DNA from: Rhabdophis nuchalis
Lineage: Eukaryota > Chordata > Lepidosauria > Squamata > Natricidae
Reading direction: 5' to 3'
DNA: 64,000 bases
NCBI GenBank assembly: GCA_039707465.1
Contig: CM077645.1
Span: 160,277,003-160,341,002 of the forward strand
The notes under the pieces were generated by a model. The model saw only the letters and a list, made by a program, of their open reading frames with translations. It was not told where the DNA came from and made no database searches. The position numbers were made by a program, and so were the translations under genes. This document shows positions 1 to 9,429 of this stretch, one piece after another; the first letter of the stretch is position 1, and the number at the start of each line of letters is the position of its first letter.

Positions 1-120
1 AGTCAGTGATTCCTCCTTATCTGCTAAACTATCTCTTCTTTGCCATTCTCACTGGTGGAATTGGTACTCAAGGGAGATTAAAAAAGAAAAAGGGAGGGAA
101 GTGGCTGATTTAGAAATATG

Positions 121-186
<66 letters not shown>

Positions 187-284
187 GGAGGGAAGGGGGA
201 GGAAGGAAGGAAGAGGGAAGAGAGAGAGAAGGAAGAAGGATGAAGGAAAAGAAAGAATAATGAAAAAAGAAAAAAGAAAGAAAG

Positions 285-330
<46 letters not shown>

Positions 331-429
331 GAGAGAGGGAGGGAGGGAGGAAAGAGAGAAGAAAGAAAAAAAGAAAGAAAGAAAGAAAGAAAGAAAGGAG
401 AGAGGGAGGGAGGGAGGGAGGGAGAGAAA

Positions 430-460
<31 letters not shown>

Positions 461-497
461 GAGAGAGGGAGAGAGGGAGGGAGGGAGGGAGAGAAAG

Positions 498-567
<70 letters not shown>

Positions 568-587
568 GAGAGAGGGAGAGAGGGAGG

Positions 588-674
<87 letters not shown>
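121..674. repeat. Compound GAAA/GGGA purine microsatellite
   Basis: The plus strand is almost pure purine for about 550 bp. Long GAAA runs alternate with GGAGAGAGGGAG-type interruptions that recur near 328, 396, 460 and 567, giving a loose higher-order period. The long open frames here (poly Lys/Glu/Arg on plus, poly Phe/Leu/Ser on minus) come only from the 4-bp repeat lacking stops and are not genes. Confidence 0.97.
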
Positions 675-1053
675 TTGCATTTAGGATGATACCAAAGGGA
701 ACTGAGAAGCTAGAAAACATGCATCCACCAATCTTTCAATCATGCTATGTGATTGCCTTTTAATCTTGAAGGTTTTTTTTAAAAAAATAGGAAAAATAAT
801 ATGATTGATAATTTCCTGTTTCTTTATTAATTCAGGGATACATTATTTGAAGCAGTCCCTGAATGCATAATACCCCCTCTCCCCAAAAAACATAGGATGT
901 GACACTAATCCATGAAGAATTTGCTGCTAAATTGTACTTTTTAGAATGGCAAAAAATAAAATATTAGATGCATGTGAAGTAATCACATTACATATATTAA
1001 ATTGATTTAGCAGACACCTGAACTTTGGCCAAAAGAAGGTAACCCTTCCAAGC
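675..1053. other. Unique AT-rich spacer
   Basis: About 380 bp of low-GC sequence with short A and T runs. I see no coding, RNA or repeat structure. Confidence 0.6.
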
Positions 1054-1055
1054 TA

Positions 1056-1896
1056 CCGTATTTATTCGACTATAACGTGCACACGTGTATAACGTGCACC
1101 CCCTAATTTTCGATTAAAAATCGGTATAAAATTTTTATACCGATTTTTATAAAGCATGACGGCCGGGCTCCGCAGCTGAGGGGCGATGGAGCGATGCCGT
1201 TCCACCCTAACCGCGTCTCTTTCTGGCTCCGCTTCTCCCATCGCGTCTCTTTCTGGCTCCGCTTCTCCCACCGCGTCTCTTTCTGCCTCTGCTTCTGCCC
1301 CCGCGTCTCTTTCTGGCTCCGCTTCTCCCCCCGCATCTCTTTCTGGCTCTGCTTCTCCCCCCACATCTCTTTCTGGCTCCGCTTCTCCCCCCGCGTCTCT
1401 TTCTGGGCTCCGCTTCTCCCACCCCGTCTCTTTCTGCCTCCGCTTCTCCCCCCGCGTCTCTTTCTGGCTCCGCTTCTCCCCCCGCGTCTCTTTCTGGGCT
1501 CTGCTTCTCCCACCGCGTCTCTTTCTGCCTCCGCTTCTCCCCCCGCGTCTCTTTCTGGCTTCGCTTCTCCCACCGCGTCTCTTTCTGGGCTCCGCTTCTC
1601 CCACCGCGTCTCTTTCTGGCTCCGCTTCTCCCACCGCGTCTCTTTCTGCCTCCGCTTCTCCCCCGCGTCTCTTTCTGCCTCCGCTTCTCCCACCGCGTCT
1701 CTTTCTGGGCTCCGCTTCTCCCACCGCGTCTCTTTCTGGCTCCGCTTCTCCCCCCCGCGTCTCTTTCTGGCTCCGCTTCTCCCCCCGCCACCGCCGCCGC
1801 TGCGCAGAAACCCGAACCCTCGTTTATAATGCGCACCCAAACTTTGAGTTCTTTTTTGGGTACAAAATTTTGCGCGTTATAGTCGAATAAATACGG
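1056..1896. mobile_element. Non-autonomous TIR element with TA target site
   Basis: The two ends are a 26-bp inverted repeat with one mismatch, each beginning CCGTATTTATTCGACTATAA, and TA lies directly outside both (1054-1055 and 1897-1898). Just inside the left end is a hairpin at 1115-1152 (TCGGTATAAA paired with TTTATACCGA across an AT loop). No transposase frame is present; the interior is mostly minisatellite. The TA duplication suggests the Tc1/mariner/pogo group or another TA-targeting superfamily. I do not recognise the exact family. Confidence 0.8.
1212..1788. repeat. 30-bp GC-rich minisatellite inside the TIR element
   Basis: About 19-20 tandem copies of a 30-bp unit (with 31- and 29-bp variants) built on CGCGTCTCTTTCTGGCTCCG followed by CTTCTCCCAC. 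The unit is a multiple of three and lacks stops, so four long overlapping frames appear on both strands (Arg/Glu-rich on minus, Ser/Pro/Leu-rich on plus). None shows a protein-like pattern. It is strikingly GC-rich against its surroundings and rich in CpG. Confidence 0.93.
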
Positions 1897-2009
1897 TAGT
1901 TAATATTTTTTTCTTTTTTCCCATGAGTGGAGTCCACTTTTTGTTCAGGTCAATTGTGTTGGTCTGCTGATTGCAACAGGAATTGTCAATGAAGTCCGAT
2001 CTCATTGGC

Positions 2010-2105
2010 TGAGCAAGAGTAACCGGCCAAAGTCACCCAGCCAGCTTTCATGCCTAGGACTCACAGTCTCCTGGTTTCTAATCTGATGCCTTAACAACTA
2101 GATAA
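2010..2105 (-). repeat. Fragment of a tRNA-like squamate SINE
   Basis: The block reads (plus strand) as AAAGTCACCCAGCCAGC, then ACTCACAGTCTCCTGG, then GATGCCTTAAC. The same ordered block recurs at 33119-33330 and 47880-48040, and a plus-oriented relative lies at 62323-62545. The reverse complement has the form of a SINE head (a 'gttaaggcaccag'-like box followed by 'gtgagt'). The family name is not certain. Confidence 0.5.
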
Positions 2106-3253
2106 AATTGCTTCTTCAATCTTGATTACATGAATATGCTCATTCGTAGTCATGTTTATTTTGAAACATGGATTTAGAATTTCTCCTGATGTTAAATTTG
2201 GGTTGCTCTAATATTATATTCTCATAATACTACATGTACATAATAGCATGTGTCTTTGTTCCATTAGACTAAGGTAAATGAAAATTTAGCCTGTGACCTA
2301 TCCTTAATGATATATATTTAGCCCACCCTCATCAGATTCTAGATATTGACTGTGTGTGTGTGTAATACCAAAACAGAACATCAAAACAATATCTCAAAAC
2401 AGCTAAGAAGGTATGCTATTATTTCATTCAAACACTAATAATCGGTTGACATTAAAAGCAAAACAATTATTTCAATGTTATAACTTAATGGTATAATATG
2501 ACACCATCTATACTACCAATTAACATAAATCAACATAAAAACCATATTGTAGTATTTAGGCATTAAAATGTCTTTCCATGAATTAAAGAAAGGTAGCAGG
2601 AGAACAATTGCCAACTTATTTTCTAGTTTTACAAAAAGGATATATTCGACTTTATGTATAAAATATACATGAATAATTCCGTTTCTGCACATTTTGCCCA
2701 GATTATTTTTTCTGAATGCTCCTGACATCCTAAAATATTTTCATGGATGACAGATTTAAAATATCAAACTGATTCATGTTTATTCTCCAACATTTCCACA
2801 TAATGGCATGGAATTTGCTTAATATAGATTCTATTCATGATTAATTAAAATATTTTTTAAAATAATCTCATCCCTCAAGGTTTGAAATTAAAAGAGAGGA
2901 TGGAAATAAAAACATTTTGAAACTACAATTAAATATCAGTATTAAATATTAAATATTGGACTACAAAATGATTCAGAATCAAGCTGTAATATGCTAAGAT
3001 TTTAATTTCTGGATAATCTACCTTCTTTCTTTTATTGTCTTCTGGCGCATCTTCAAATATCATTTTCTATTTTCTCACATTATTTGATATTGAAGTGGGA
3101 AGGATGAATTGGGATTTGTCCGCACTTTCTAATTTCAAAAAGAAATCCATTTCTAACAAGATTATCCTTGGTATATCAAAACATTGTTATAAAAGGTATT
3201 TTCCCCAAAGCTCTTCATTGGATTTCACTACTAAATTGGATCCCTCATGCAGA
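2106..3253. other. Unique AT-rich spacer
   Basis: About 1.1 kb of AT-rich sequence with no recognisable repeat and no supported coding frame. Short open frames here (for example minus 2513-2728) have no protein-like features. Confidence 0.6.
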
Positions 3254-3261
3254 CTCTATTC

Positions 3262-3364
3262 TAAGGGTCTCCAAACTTGGCAACTTTAAGACTTGTGAAC
3301 TCCAACTTCCAGAATTCCTTAGCCAGTCCACAAGTTTTAAAGTTGCCAAATTTGGAGATCCCTG
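3262..3364. mobile_element. Fold-back hAT-like element, copy 1 (103 bp)
   Basis: The two halves are inverted repeats: GTCTCCAAACTTGGCAACTT at the left and AAGTTGCCAAATTTGGAGAT at the right, around a short centre with CCAGAATTCCTTAGCCAG. An exact 8-bp duplication, CTCTATTC, flanks it (3254-3261 and 3365-3372). An 8-bp duplication is the hallmark of hAT insertion. There is no coding capacity. Confidence 0.85.
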
Positions 3365-3638
3365 CTCTATTCCAAGATTGCTTTTGTATTCCTTCCTAAA
3401 CAAGCAATGAAGGCTTTAAATTTGGCCCTGGGATAGAACACTTTCACCGGAGGGTTCTTTTTGTATGTGCAAAGTTTCTAGTATAACAATGACATGCAGC
3501 CCACTGCTAAACACACAGTTTTCTAGCAAATGCACAATATCTGCAAAAAGAAATAAAAGTAATTTCAAACATCGTATCAATGTCACCTTGAGCTTGAAGT
3601 TATGCTAAGTGTGCCATATTTTCATTATTCTGGGTCGG

Positions 3639-3731
3639 TGTTTTTCAAACCTGGAAACTTTAAGATATGGGGACTTTAGTTCTGGGAATTGAAGTTCCTA
3701 TATCTTAAAGTTGCCACCTTTGAAAAATACT
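3639..3731. mobile_element. Fold-back element, copy 2 (decayed)
   Basis: GTGTTTTTCAAACCTGGAAA pairs with the right-hand end TTGCCACCTTTGAAAAATAC, and AACTTTAAGATATGG with a later TATATCTTAAAGTT. The central 'gggaattgaagttcc' matches the family core. I could not find a clear target duplication, so the boundaries are approximate. Confidence 0.65.
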
Positions 3732-3759
3732 ACAAATGAAGTCAAATATGTGTCCCAAG

Positions 3760-4442
3760 ATAATATTGCAGGATCCAATCTGGGACGGTCACTGGGACCA
3801 GAGGTTTTGTCTTCCAAGCCTTCAGACTCATGCTAGAGTCCATTTTCAGATAACTTCTCTCTAGCAGAATGTATGTTGTTCTATGCATGGTATTTATAGT
3901 GCTTGTTGCATGTGGTTTTTTAAATGTTGATTGGGTATGTGTTGATGGCTGGCTTTTATTGGCTTAAACAACAGCAAACGTCCTAAAAGTCAGCCATCAA
4001 TAAACCCCAATCAACATCTAAAAAGCCACATACCACAGGCACTATAAATACCACACACAGAACAGCACACACTCTATAGCCCAGCAACAACATCCAGCCA
4101 ATCGAACAGTCTGAAATCAGACCATGACTCAGAAATATATGTACAAACAACATTCAGACTAATTTGCATCTCATAAAAAGGTAAAGACCTGTGTTCTGAC
4201 AGACGAGCACAATTCAAAGCGCACTGACGATGTCTCCTCGAATGTTGACGAAATGTTTGCAACCAAATTGCCAAGCTCAGAACTCAAACCACCAGCTTAG
4301 CTACCATTTCGAGATACTAATATTCAAACACATTTCAAGCACACACTCTGTTTGAGAGAAGCTCCCTGAAGATGGGCTCTAGCATGAGTCCAAAAGCTCG
4401 GAAGATAAAACCTCTGGTCCTGGTGACTGACCTGCATTGGAT
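3760..4442. repeat. Disrupted inverted repeat, possibly Penelope-related
   Basis: The left arm has two blocks: 3770-3860 (GGATCCAATCTGGGACGGTC, then CCAGAGGTTTTGTCTTCC) and 3888-3965 (GGTATTTATAGTGC, then GATTGGGTATGTGTTGATGG). Both return inverted at 4357-4440 and 3993-4060, with about 300 bp of extra sequence inside the right arm. That extra part contains GTTGACGAAATGTTTGCAAC, which resembles the 'gaaacgtctgcaag' motif seen in Penelope-type elements. A related palindrome is at 35600-35862. The family assignment is inference. Confidence 0.55.
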
Positions 4443-5215
4443 ATTTGAAAAACACTGCTCTAGGTGAATTAGTAAAGGAAACAGAAGAGCTAATACTGCT
4501 TTCTTGATTCCTCTATTGTCTTAAAGTTAATTAACTGAAATAATTGCTGTATTTTAGGATTCTGTAGCTCCAGTTCATATACTGAGCAAACAAAAAGGCT
4601 TGGGAACATGGAGTTTTTCAACTTACCTTTCACATGGAATTAATGCAATGCATGATGCTTTGCAGATGATGGTTAGGCTTCTTTGGAAGCCAAGATTGTC
4701 TTTCTTTACTAAACACCAAAGAAGAAAGAAAGGAATGAAGTACATTTTTCCACTGTGGATTAAAAGACAAGAGATAAAGAGAATCATATAATGCACCAGG
4801 TGCAACATTTTTCCTGCTGCGTTTTGTAGGTATGTTTATGCAGCTATTTATCACTTTTGCACATCCTGACATTGGTTTATTATTCGATTTCTCCATTCTT
4901 TCCTGGAATCCTAATTCTAGTCTCCCACCTAATCAGCAATATCTCTGGTACAAGCCACTGTCTCTTTTGGTGATAAGCCAGGTGCAGAGAAGGCTATTTT
5001 TGCATAGTTCGCTGAGTTGACATAATAGTTTGTCCCAGAAGACTAGACAGTTCCTATTATGGAGCCACACTGCAAAGTAAGGTTACAAAACAAATATCCT
5101 CGTCAGACACACGGTGTGCCAAACTACAACATACACACACCATTTTAGTATAATATCTATACTAAAAGGAAACATATGTGAGTTATGGGATACTATTAGA
5201 AATCTGAAGGAAATG
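4443..5215. other. Unique spacer
   Basis: No recognisable repeat and no supported gene. The short overlapping frames at 4600-5020 show no domain signature. Confidence 0.5.
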
Positions 5216-6180
5216 TGGGGTCCTCAGTATTCTCTCAGCTTGCTTGTTTTCTTGCAGAAGTTTCATTACTCTAACTAGGTAACATCATCAGTACTAGTAA
5301 GGAGTGCTGTTTTGCTGTCAGTTCATATTCTGGTGACTTGCTTGTCTGTGTCGGTAGTCTTAGAAGTTCTTTGGTAGAGCTGTTTACTGATGGTTCTTTT
5401 GCAAATCCTTCATTGGGGTATTGTTTACTTGATTGTTGGTCTGAAGCAGAGGTGGTATTAAGCCAGTTCTGACTGGTTCTGGTGTACCAGTAATGGAAAT
5501 TTTGAGTAGTTCAGAGAACTGGCAAATACCACCTCTGGCTGATTCCGCCCCCATCTATTTGCTGCCTCCTGAGTCCCAGCTGATTGGCTGGGTCTTCTTC
5601 TGTTGCCCAGCACAGGAGAATGGAGATGGAAAGCAGGTTAGTGAGGTGGGGAGGGTGTTATGTCTTCAGTGTCAATCAGGGCTGAGGATGATTGTCATTG
5701 GTGGAAAGTAAAGGAGGGTTCAGGTGGGAAAAGGTCGTGTTCCAATTGGTTGCCAGTTTGACAGCAGAAGCATAAATAGCTGTCAAACCAGCAGGCCCTG
5801 TCTGTTACTATATTGGTGTTACATTAAATAGTTCACTTCATGTTCAAGGCCTAATGGAGATTTTACAGTAACCTAGCCCTGGAGTGGGGTGGAAATTGGG
5901 ATTTTGAAGTATCCTTCCCCTGCCATGTCCACCAAGCCATGCCACCAAGCCACACCATGCCCACAGAACTGGTAGTAAAAAAAAAATTGAATCCCACCAC
6001 TGGTCTGAAGTTAACCTTGAAGTTAATCTGAGTGGTGATTACTGGTGGAGAAGTGCTGGAATCTTTTTGCTCTCTTTTGTGCTGGTTGATTTCAACCCTG
6101 AGCTACAAATATTCTCCTTTATTGAAGGGAATGTGTTGAGAAGAAGCAGAATTCTGAATTGTCCACTTTATCTTGTTATC
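5216..6180 (-). mobile_element. Penelope-like retroelement remnant (3' part), split by a hAT-type element
   Basis: 5216-5446 aligns block by block with 46845-47060. Both start at GGGGTCCT and share TTTCATTACTC, then AACTAGGTAACATCATCAGT and GTAAGGAGTGCT. The match resumes after the inserted element at 6003 (GAAGTTAATCTGAGTGGTGA, as at 47075-47110). In the longer copy this region is the 3' side of a minus-strand Penelope-type frame, so this piece is a 3' remnant in the same orientation. The outer right boundary is approximate. Confidence 0.65.
5447..6002. mobile_element. hAT-type non-autonomous element, long form (556 bp)
   Basis: The element starts CAGAGGTGGTATT and ends AATCCCACCACTG, with an exact 8-bp duplication GTCTGAAG outside (5439-5446 and 6003-6010). 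It shares its left 100 bp and its right arm (CCACCAAGCCACACC, then GTAGTAAAAA) with the copies at 9124, 24611, 44372 and 52662. Compared with those it has about 200 extra bases near 5650-5853, including CATAAATAGCTGTC and ACATTAAATAG, which resemble an LTR-like promoter and poly(A) pair. The ORF at 5493-5711 lies wholly inside and is not a gene. Confidence 0.9.
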
Positions 6181-6279
6181 AAGTGCAAGATGGCTTTATA
6201 AGAAGTACATAAAATGGAATTAATAGCAGACTCTAATAAAATTTAATTCCTTAACTTGTGTTGTTCTGATTGTTTAGAT

Positions 6280-6406
6280 CAGTGTTTCTCAACCTTGGCG
6301 ACTTTAAGTCCGGTGGACTTCAACTCCCAGAATCCCCCAGCCAGCTGTGGGGATTCTGGGAGTTGAAGTCCACAGGACTTAAAGTGGCCAAGGTTGAGAA
6401 ACACTG
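6280..6406. mobile_element. Fold-back hAT-like element, copy 3 (127 bp)
   Basis: A near-perfect palindrome: CAGTGTTTCTCAACCTTGG at the left and CCAAGGTTGAGAAACACTG at the right, with a centre containing CTCCCAGAATCCCCCAGCC and its complement. The exact 8-bp duplication GTTTAGAT flanks it (6272-6279 and 6407-6414). Confidence 0.93.
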
Positions 6407-6524
6407 GTTTAGATATTTTAGATGCGTAAGGCTAGATGTGTAATCTATTCAGAGATGTGTAATCTATTCAGAGGTGGCATTGATCAGAGCTGCATAAAAG
6501 TCCACATACATACATAGAGATATA

Positions 6525-6905
6525 GGTAATCGTTGACTTACAACTGTTTAGTTATCATTCAAAGTTATAATGGCACTGAAAAAAAGTGAGTTATGACCAT
6601 TTTCCACACTTATTATGACTGTTGCAGCATTCCCAGGTCACATGATTAAAATTTAGCCACTTGGCAACTGACTCATATTTATGACAATTGCAGTGTCTTG
6701 GGGTTATGCGATCACCTTTTGCAACCTTCTGAGAAGTAAAGTCAATAGAGAACCCAGATTCACTTAACAGCCATGTTACTCACTTAACAACTGGAGTGAT
6801 TCACTTAACAAGTGTGGCAAGAAAGGTCGTAAAATGGAGCAAAACCCATTTAGCAACAGTGATTTTGGGCTCAATTGTGGTCATAAATCGGTCATAACTG
6901 TGACC
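6525..6905. mobile_element. Fragment of a 'gttgacttacaac' DNA element
   Basis: The left end is ATAGGTAATCGTTGACTTAC. The interior has characteristic phrases: CAACTGACTCATATTTATGAC, repeated 'ttcacttaacaa' and TTTGGGCTCAATTGTGGTCA. The same phrases occur in reverse orientation at 28850-29155, and a short piece is at 41437-41500. It has no coding capacity. In squamates these look like the remains of a non-autonomous DNA transposon; I cannot name the superfamily from sequence alone. Confidence 0.6.
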
Positions 6906-7039
6906 GGAATTTCATTGTACTGTAAGTTGTGATATCGCAAGTCAAGACACTCTTGTGACTCAACCTTAATTTATCCCCATTTCTACAGTATTCACTAAAT
7001 GAATCATGTGGTCATTACTCTGAATCCAATCCAGCCATG

Positions 7040-7795
7040 ACCAGGGGGGGGGGCTTTTATCAGGTGCACCTGATACGCCAGTTGCACCCCTATCTAGATC
7101 GTGACGCCTTACGCACGGTCACTCAAGCGCTCGTCACCTCCCGCCTGGACTATTGCAACGCTCTCTACATGGGGCTTCCCTTGAGGTGCACCTGGAGGCT
7201 CCAGCTAGTCCAGAATGCAGCCGCGCGGGGGATCCTGGGAGGGTCTCGATACTCCCATGTAACACCTCTCCTGCGCGAGCTGCACTGGCTGCCTGTGGCC
7301 TTCCGGGTGCGCTTCAAGGTGCTAGTAACCATCTTCAAAGTGCTCCATGGCACGGGACCTGGCTACCTGCGGGACCGCCTCCTACCACATACCTCCCTTA
7401 GACCTGTCTGCTCCCACAGAGTGGGCCTCCTCAGGGTGCCATCCGCCGGACAATGCCGATGGGTGGCCCCCAGGGGGAGAGCCTTCTCTGTGGCGGGGAC
7501 TGCCCCCTGGAACGACCTTCCCCCGACCTTCGGATCATCACAGACCTACGCCTCTTCCTCCAGGCACTAAAGACACATCTATTTCAAGAAGCCGGCCTGG
7601 CTTAGTTTTAATGGATATAGTTTTAATTGATTTTAACCCTTTTTAATCTAAATTTTAGCACAGACCTTAATTTAATTTATTTTTAACTGTTTTGTACTGT
7701 ATTGTTTTATATTTTTATATTTCTGTGTACCGCCCTGAGTCCCCTAGGGGAGATAGGGTGGTATACAAATTTGAAAAATAAATAAATAAGTAAAT
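7040..7795 (+). pseudogene. L2-like LINE: C-terminus of ORF2 plus 3' UTR
   Basis: The plus frame from about 7037 encodes the C-terminal part of a non-LTR retrotransposon polyprotein downstream of the reverse transcriptase core, with phrases LVTSRLDYCNALYMGLP, LQLVQNAAAR, LRELHWLPV, RVRFKVL and WNDLPP. Comparison with the copy at 61545 shows one extra base near 7531. After it the frame shifts, and the expected ending (ITDLRLFLQALKTHLFQ, then AGLA and stop at about 7605) is in another frame. The 3' UTR follows and ends in the family's GC hairpin (CCGCCCTGAGTCCCCTAGGG) and an AAATA-rich tail. The copy is 5'-truncated and begins next to a G run. It lies immediately downstream of an older DNA element. 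L2 versus a close CR1 relative is a judgement from memory of the families. Confidence 0.85.
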
Positions 7796-8626
7796 AAATA
7801 AATTCTCCCAAATGTACTTTTTTTTGCCAGAAACCAGTGAAAGTTTCTGCAAATCACAGTCTGGTGATTAAAATTGATGCATAATTTTGCTCATTATATA
7901 TACTCACGTGGGTCTGTTATGTGTGTGTGCGTATTCTACATCAAATCAGCTCAATCATCAAGCCCCTGTTAGATGAAGCCTCGTAGTTGAAAGTTTTATG
8001 CATGCGTACAGACGCACGCGCACACACATACACACTTATATCCAGAATAAGTAACCTCTCAAAGCAATTTACAATAATAATTGTGAGAAATGCTTTCTGA
8101 GAAAATTTGCAGAGGCAAACAGAAAGCTGATACATTTTGGAGGCATAGTAAAAAGGGGGGAAAATTGTATTGGGAATCGTTCTATCTTGATTTGTACAGG
8201 TACAAATAGCAGTATGTGGGATGCAAGGCAATTAAATTCAGTCCACATCCTTCAGTGTTCCACCTGTCACTATGTTTCAGTGATATAAACAGAAAATGTA
8301 AAAGAACCCCAAACATATTCAGCAATGGATAAATTATTATTTAGAGTTCCGCTATAGCATAAGGATAACAATATGTTCATGACATGAAACTGTGCACGGG
8401 ACCTCCCACACAAAATTGCATCCTCTCTTTACTTTTGCCACAGGTGATGAAGCACAATTACAAGACCTAAACAGGATAGAGTATAGAGCTTTGGAGAGCT
8501 ATTAAAAATGGAAATAATTTATGAGCAGCTACTATGCATTCAAGAAAGAATATAGAGAGAGAGAAATTTAGTTTTTATGATCCTAGTGAGCATCTTTATA
8601 TCAGGTCATTAGCGTTGCTCAATATT
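7796..8626. other. Unique spacer with a short CpG/CA run
   Basis: No gene signal. There is a short alternating purine/pyrimidine stretch near 8010-8035 (ACGCACGCGCACACACA). The rest is unremarkable AT-rich sequence. Confidence 0.5.
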
Positions 8627-8634
8627 GTCTACTG

Positions 8635-8961
8635 CAGGGGGGTCACACTCAAGGCTTGCAGGCCGGATCTGGCCCGTAGGGTGCTTAGATCTGGCCAGTG
8701 GGGTTCCCTTGGAGTCAGTGAAGGACCAGCCCATGGTTCCTCTGCCAGCCAAACCAGAGCTTGGGAGAGCCGCATGTGGCCCTCCTGAGCTCCGTTTTTG
8801 CTGCAGAGGGTTGCAGGAGGCCATTGCAGTTGGCAGAGTGCTTGGGCCACCACAAGCACCCCCAACACAAGTGACATTGAGCTGGCCACACCCACCCCGG
8901 CCTCCCGAGGTCAAACACAACCCTGATGGAGCCCTCAATGAAATCAAGTTTGACATCCCTG
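8635..8961. mobile_element. hAT-type non-autonomous element, 'gtcacactcaaggc' family
   Basis: It begins CAGGGGGGTCACACTCAAGG and ends AGTTTGACATCCCTG. An exact 8-bp duplication, GTCTACTG, flanks it (8627-8634 and 8962-8969). It is moderately GC-rich, with overlapping open frames on both strands that merely reflect composition. A diverged relative is at 27460-27592. No transposase is encoded. Confidence 0.9.
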
Positions 8962-9123
8962 GTCTACTGGGATGGGACTCCGTGAAGTTTCAGAGGAGAG
9001 CTTCTGCCTATGTTCTGTGGAGATGAAACCAAAGACCTTTGGCCCATAGAGCACATCCTTTGCTTTCTCATTGGACAACAGTGTTTCAATTTTATAATTA
9101 AAAAAATAATTGTACATCTGTAT

Positions 9124-9421
9124 CAGTGGTGGGATTCAAAAAATTTTTACTATCTGTTCTTGGTGCGCATGGCATGGCTTGGTGGGTGTGGCTTGGTGGG
9201 CATGGCAAGGGAAAGATACTGTAAAATCTCCATTCCCACCCCACTCCAGGGGAAAGGTTACTTCAAAATCCCCATTTCCTCCTGATCATCTGGGACTTGG
9301 GAGGCAGAGAATAGATGGGGGCAAGGCCAGTCAGAGGTGGTATTTACTGGTTCTCCGAACTACTCAAAATTTCCACTACTGGTTCTCCAGAACTGGTCAG
9401 AACCTGCTGAATACCACCTCT
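9124..9421. mobile_element. hAT-type non-autonomous element, inverted orientation
   Basis: Relative to the copy at 5447 this one is reversed. It starts CAGTGGTGGGATTCAAAAAA and ends CTGAATACCACCTCT, with the exact 8-bp duplication ATCTGTAT at 9116-9123 and 9422-9429. The final G expected at the right end is missing. The frames at 9010-9651 overlap the element and are not genes. Confidence 0.92.
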
Positions 9422-9429
9422 ATCTGTAT

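Noticed and set aside
49..763. Three long open frames (poly Ser/Phe/Leu and Lys/Glu/Arg)
   Set aside because: They are read-throughs of the GAAA/GGGA microsatellite; the periodic repeat lacks stop codons.
1062..1890. Five overlapping 200+ codon frames on both strands
   Set aside because: The 30-bp minisatellite unit is a multiple of three without stops, so every frame stays open. The peptides are direct repeats.
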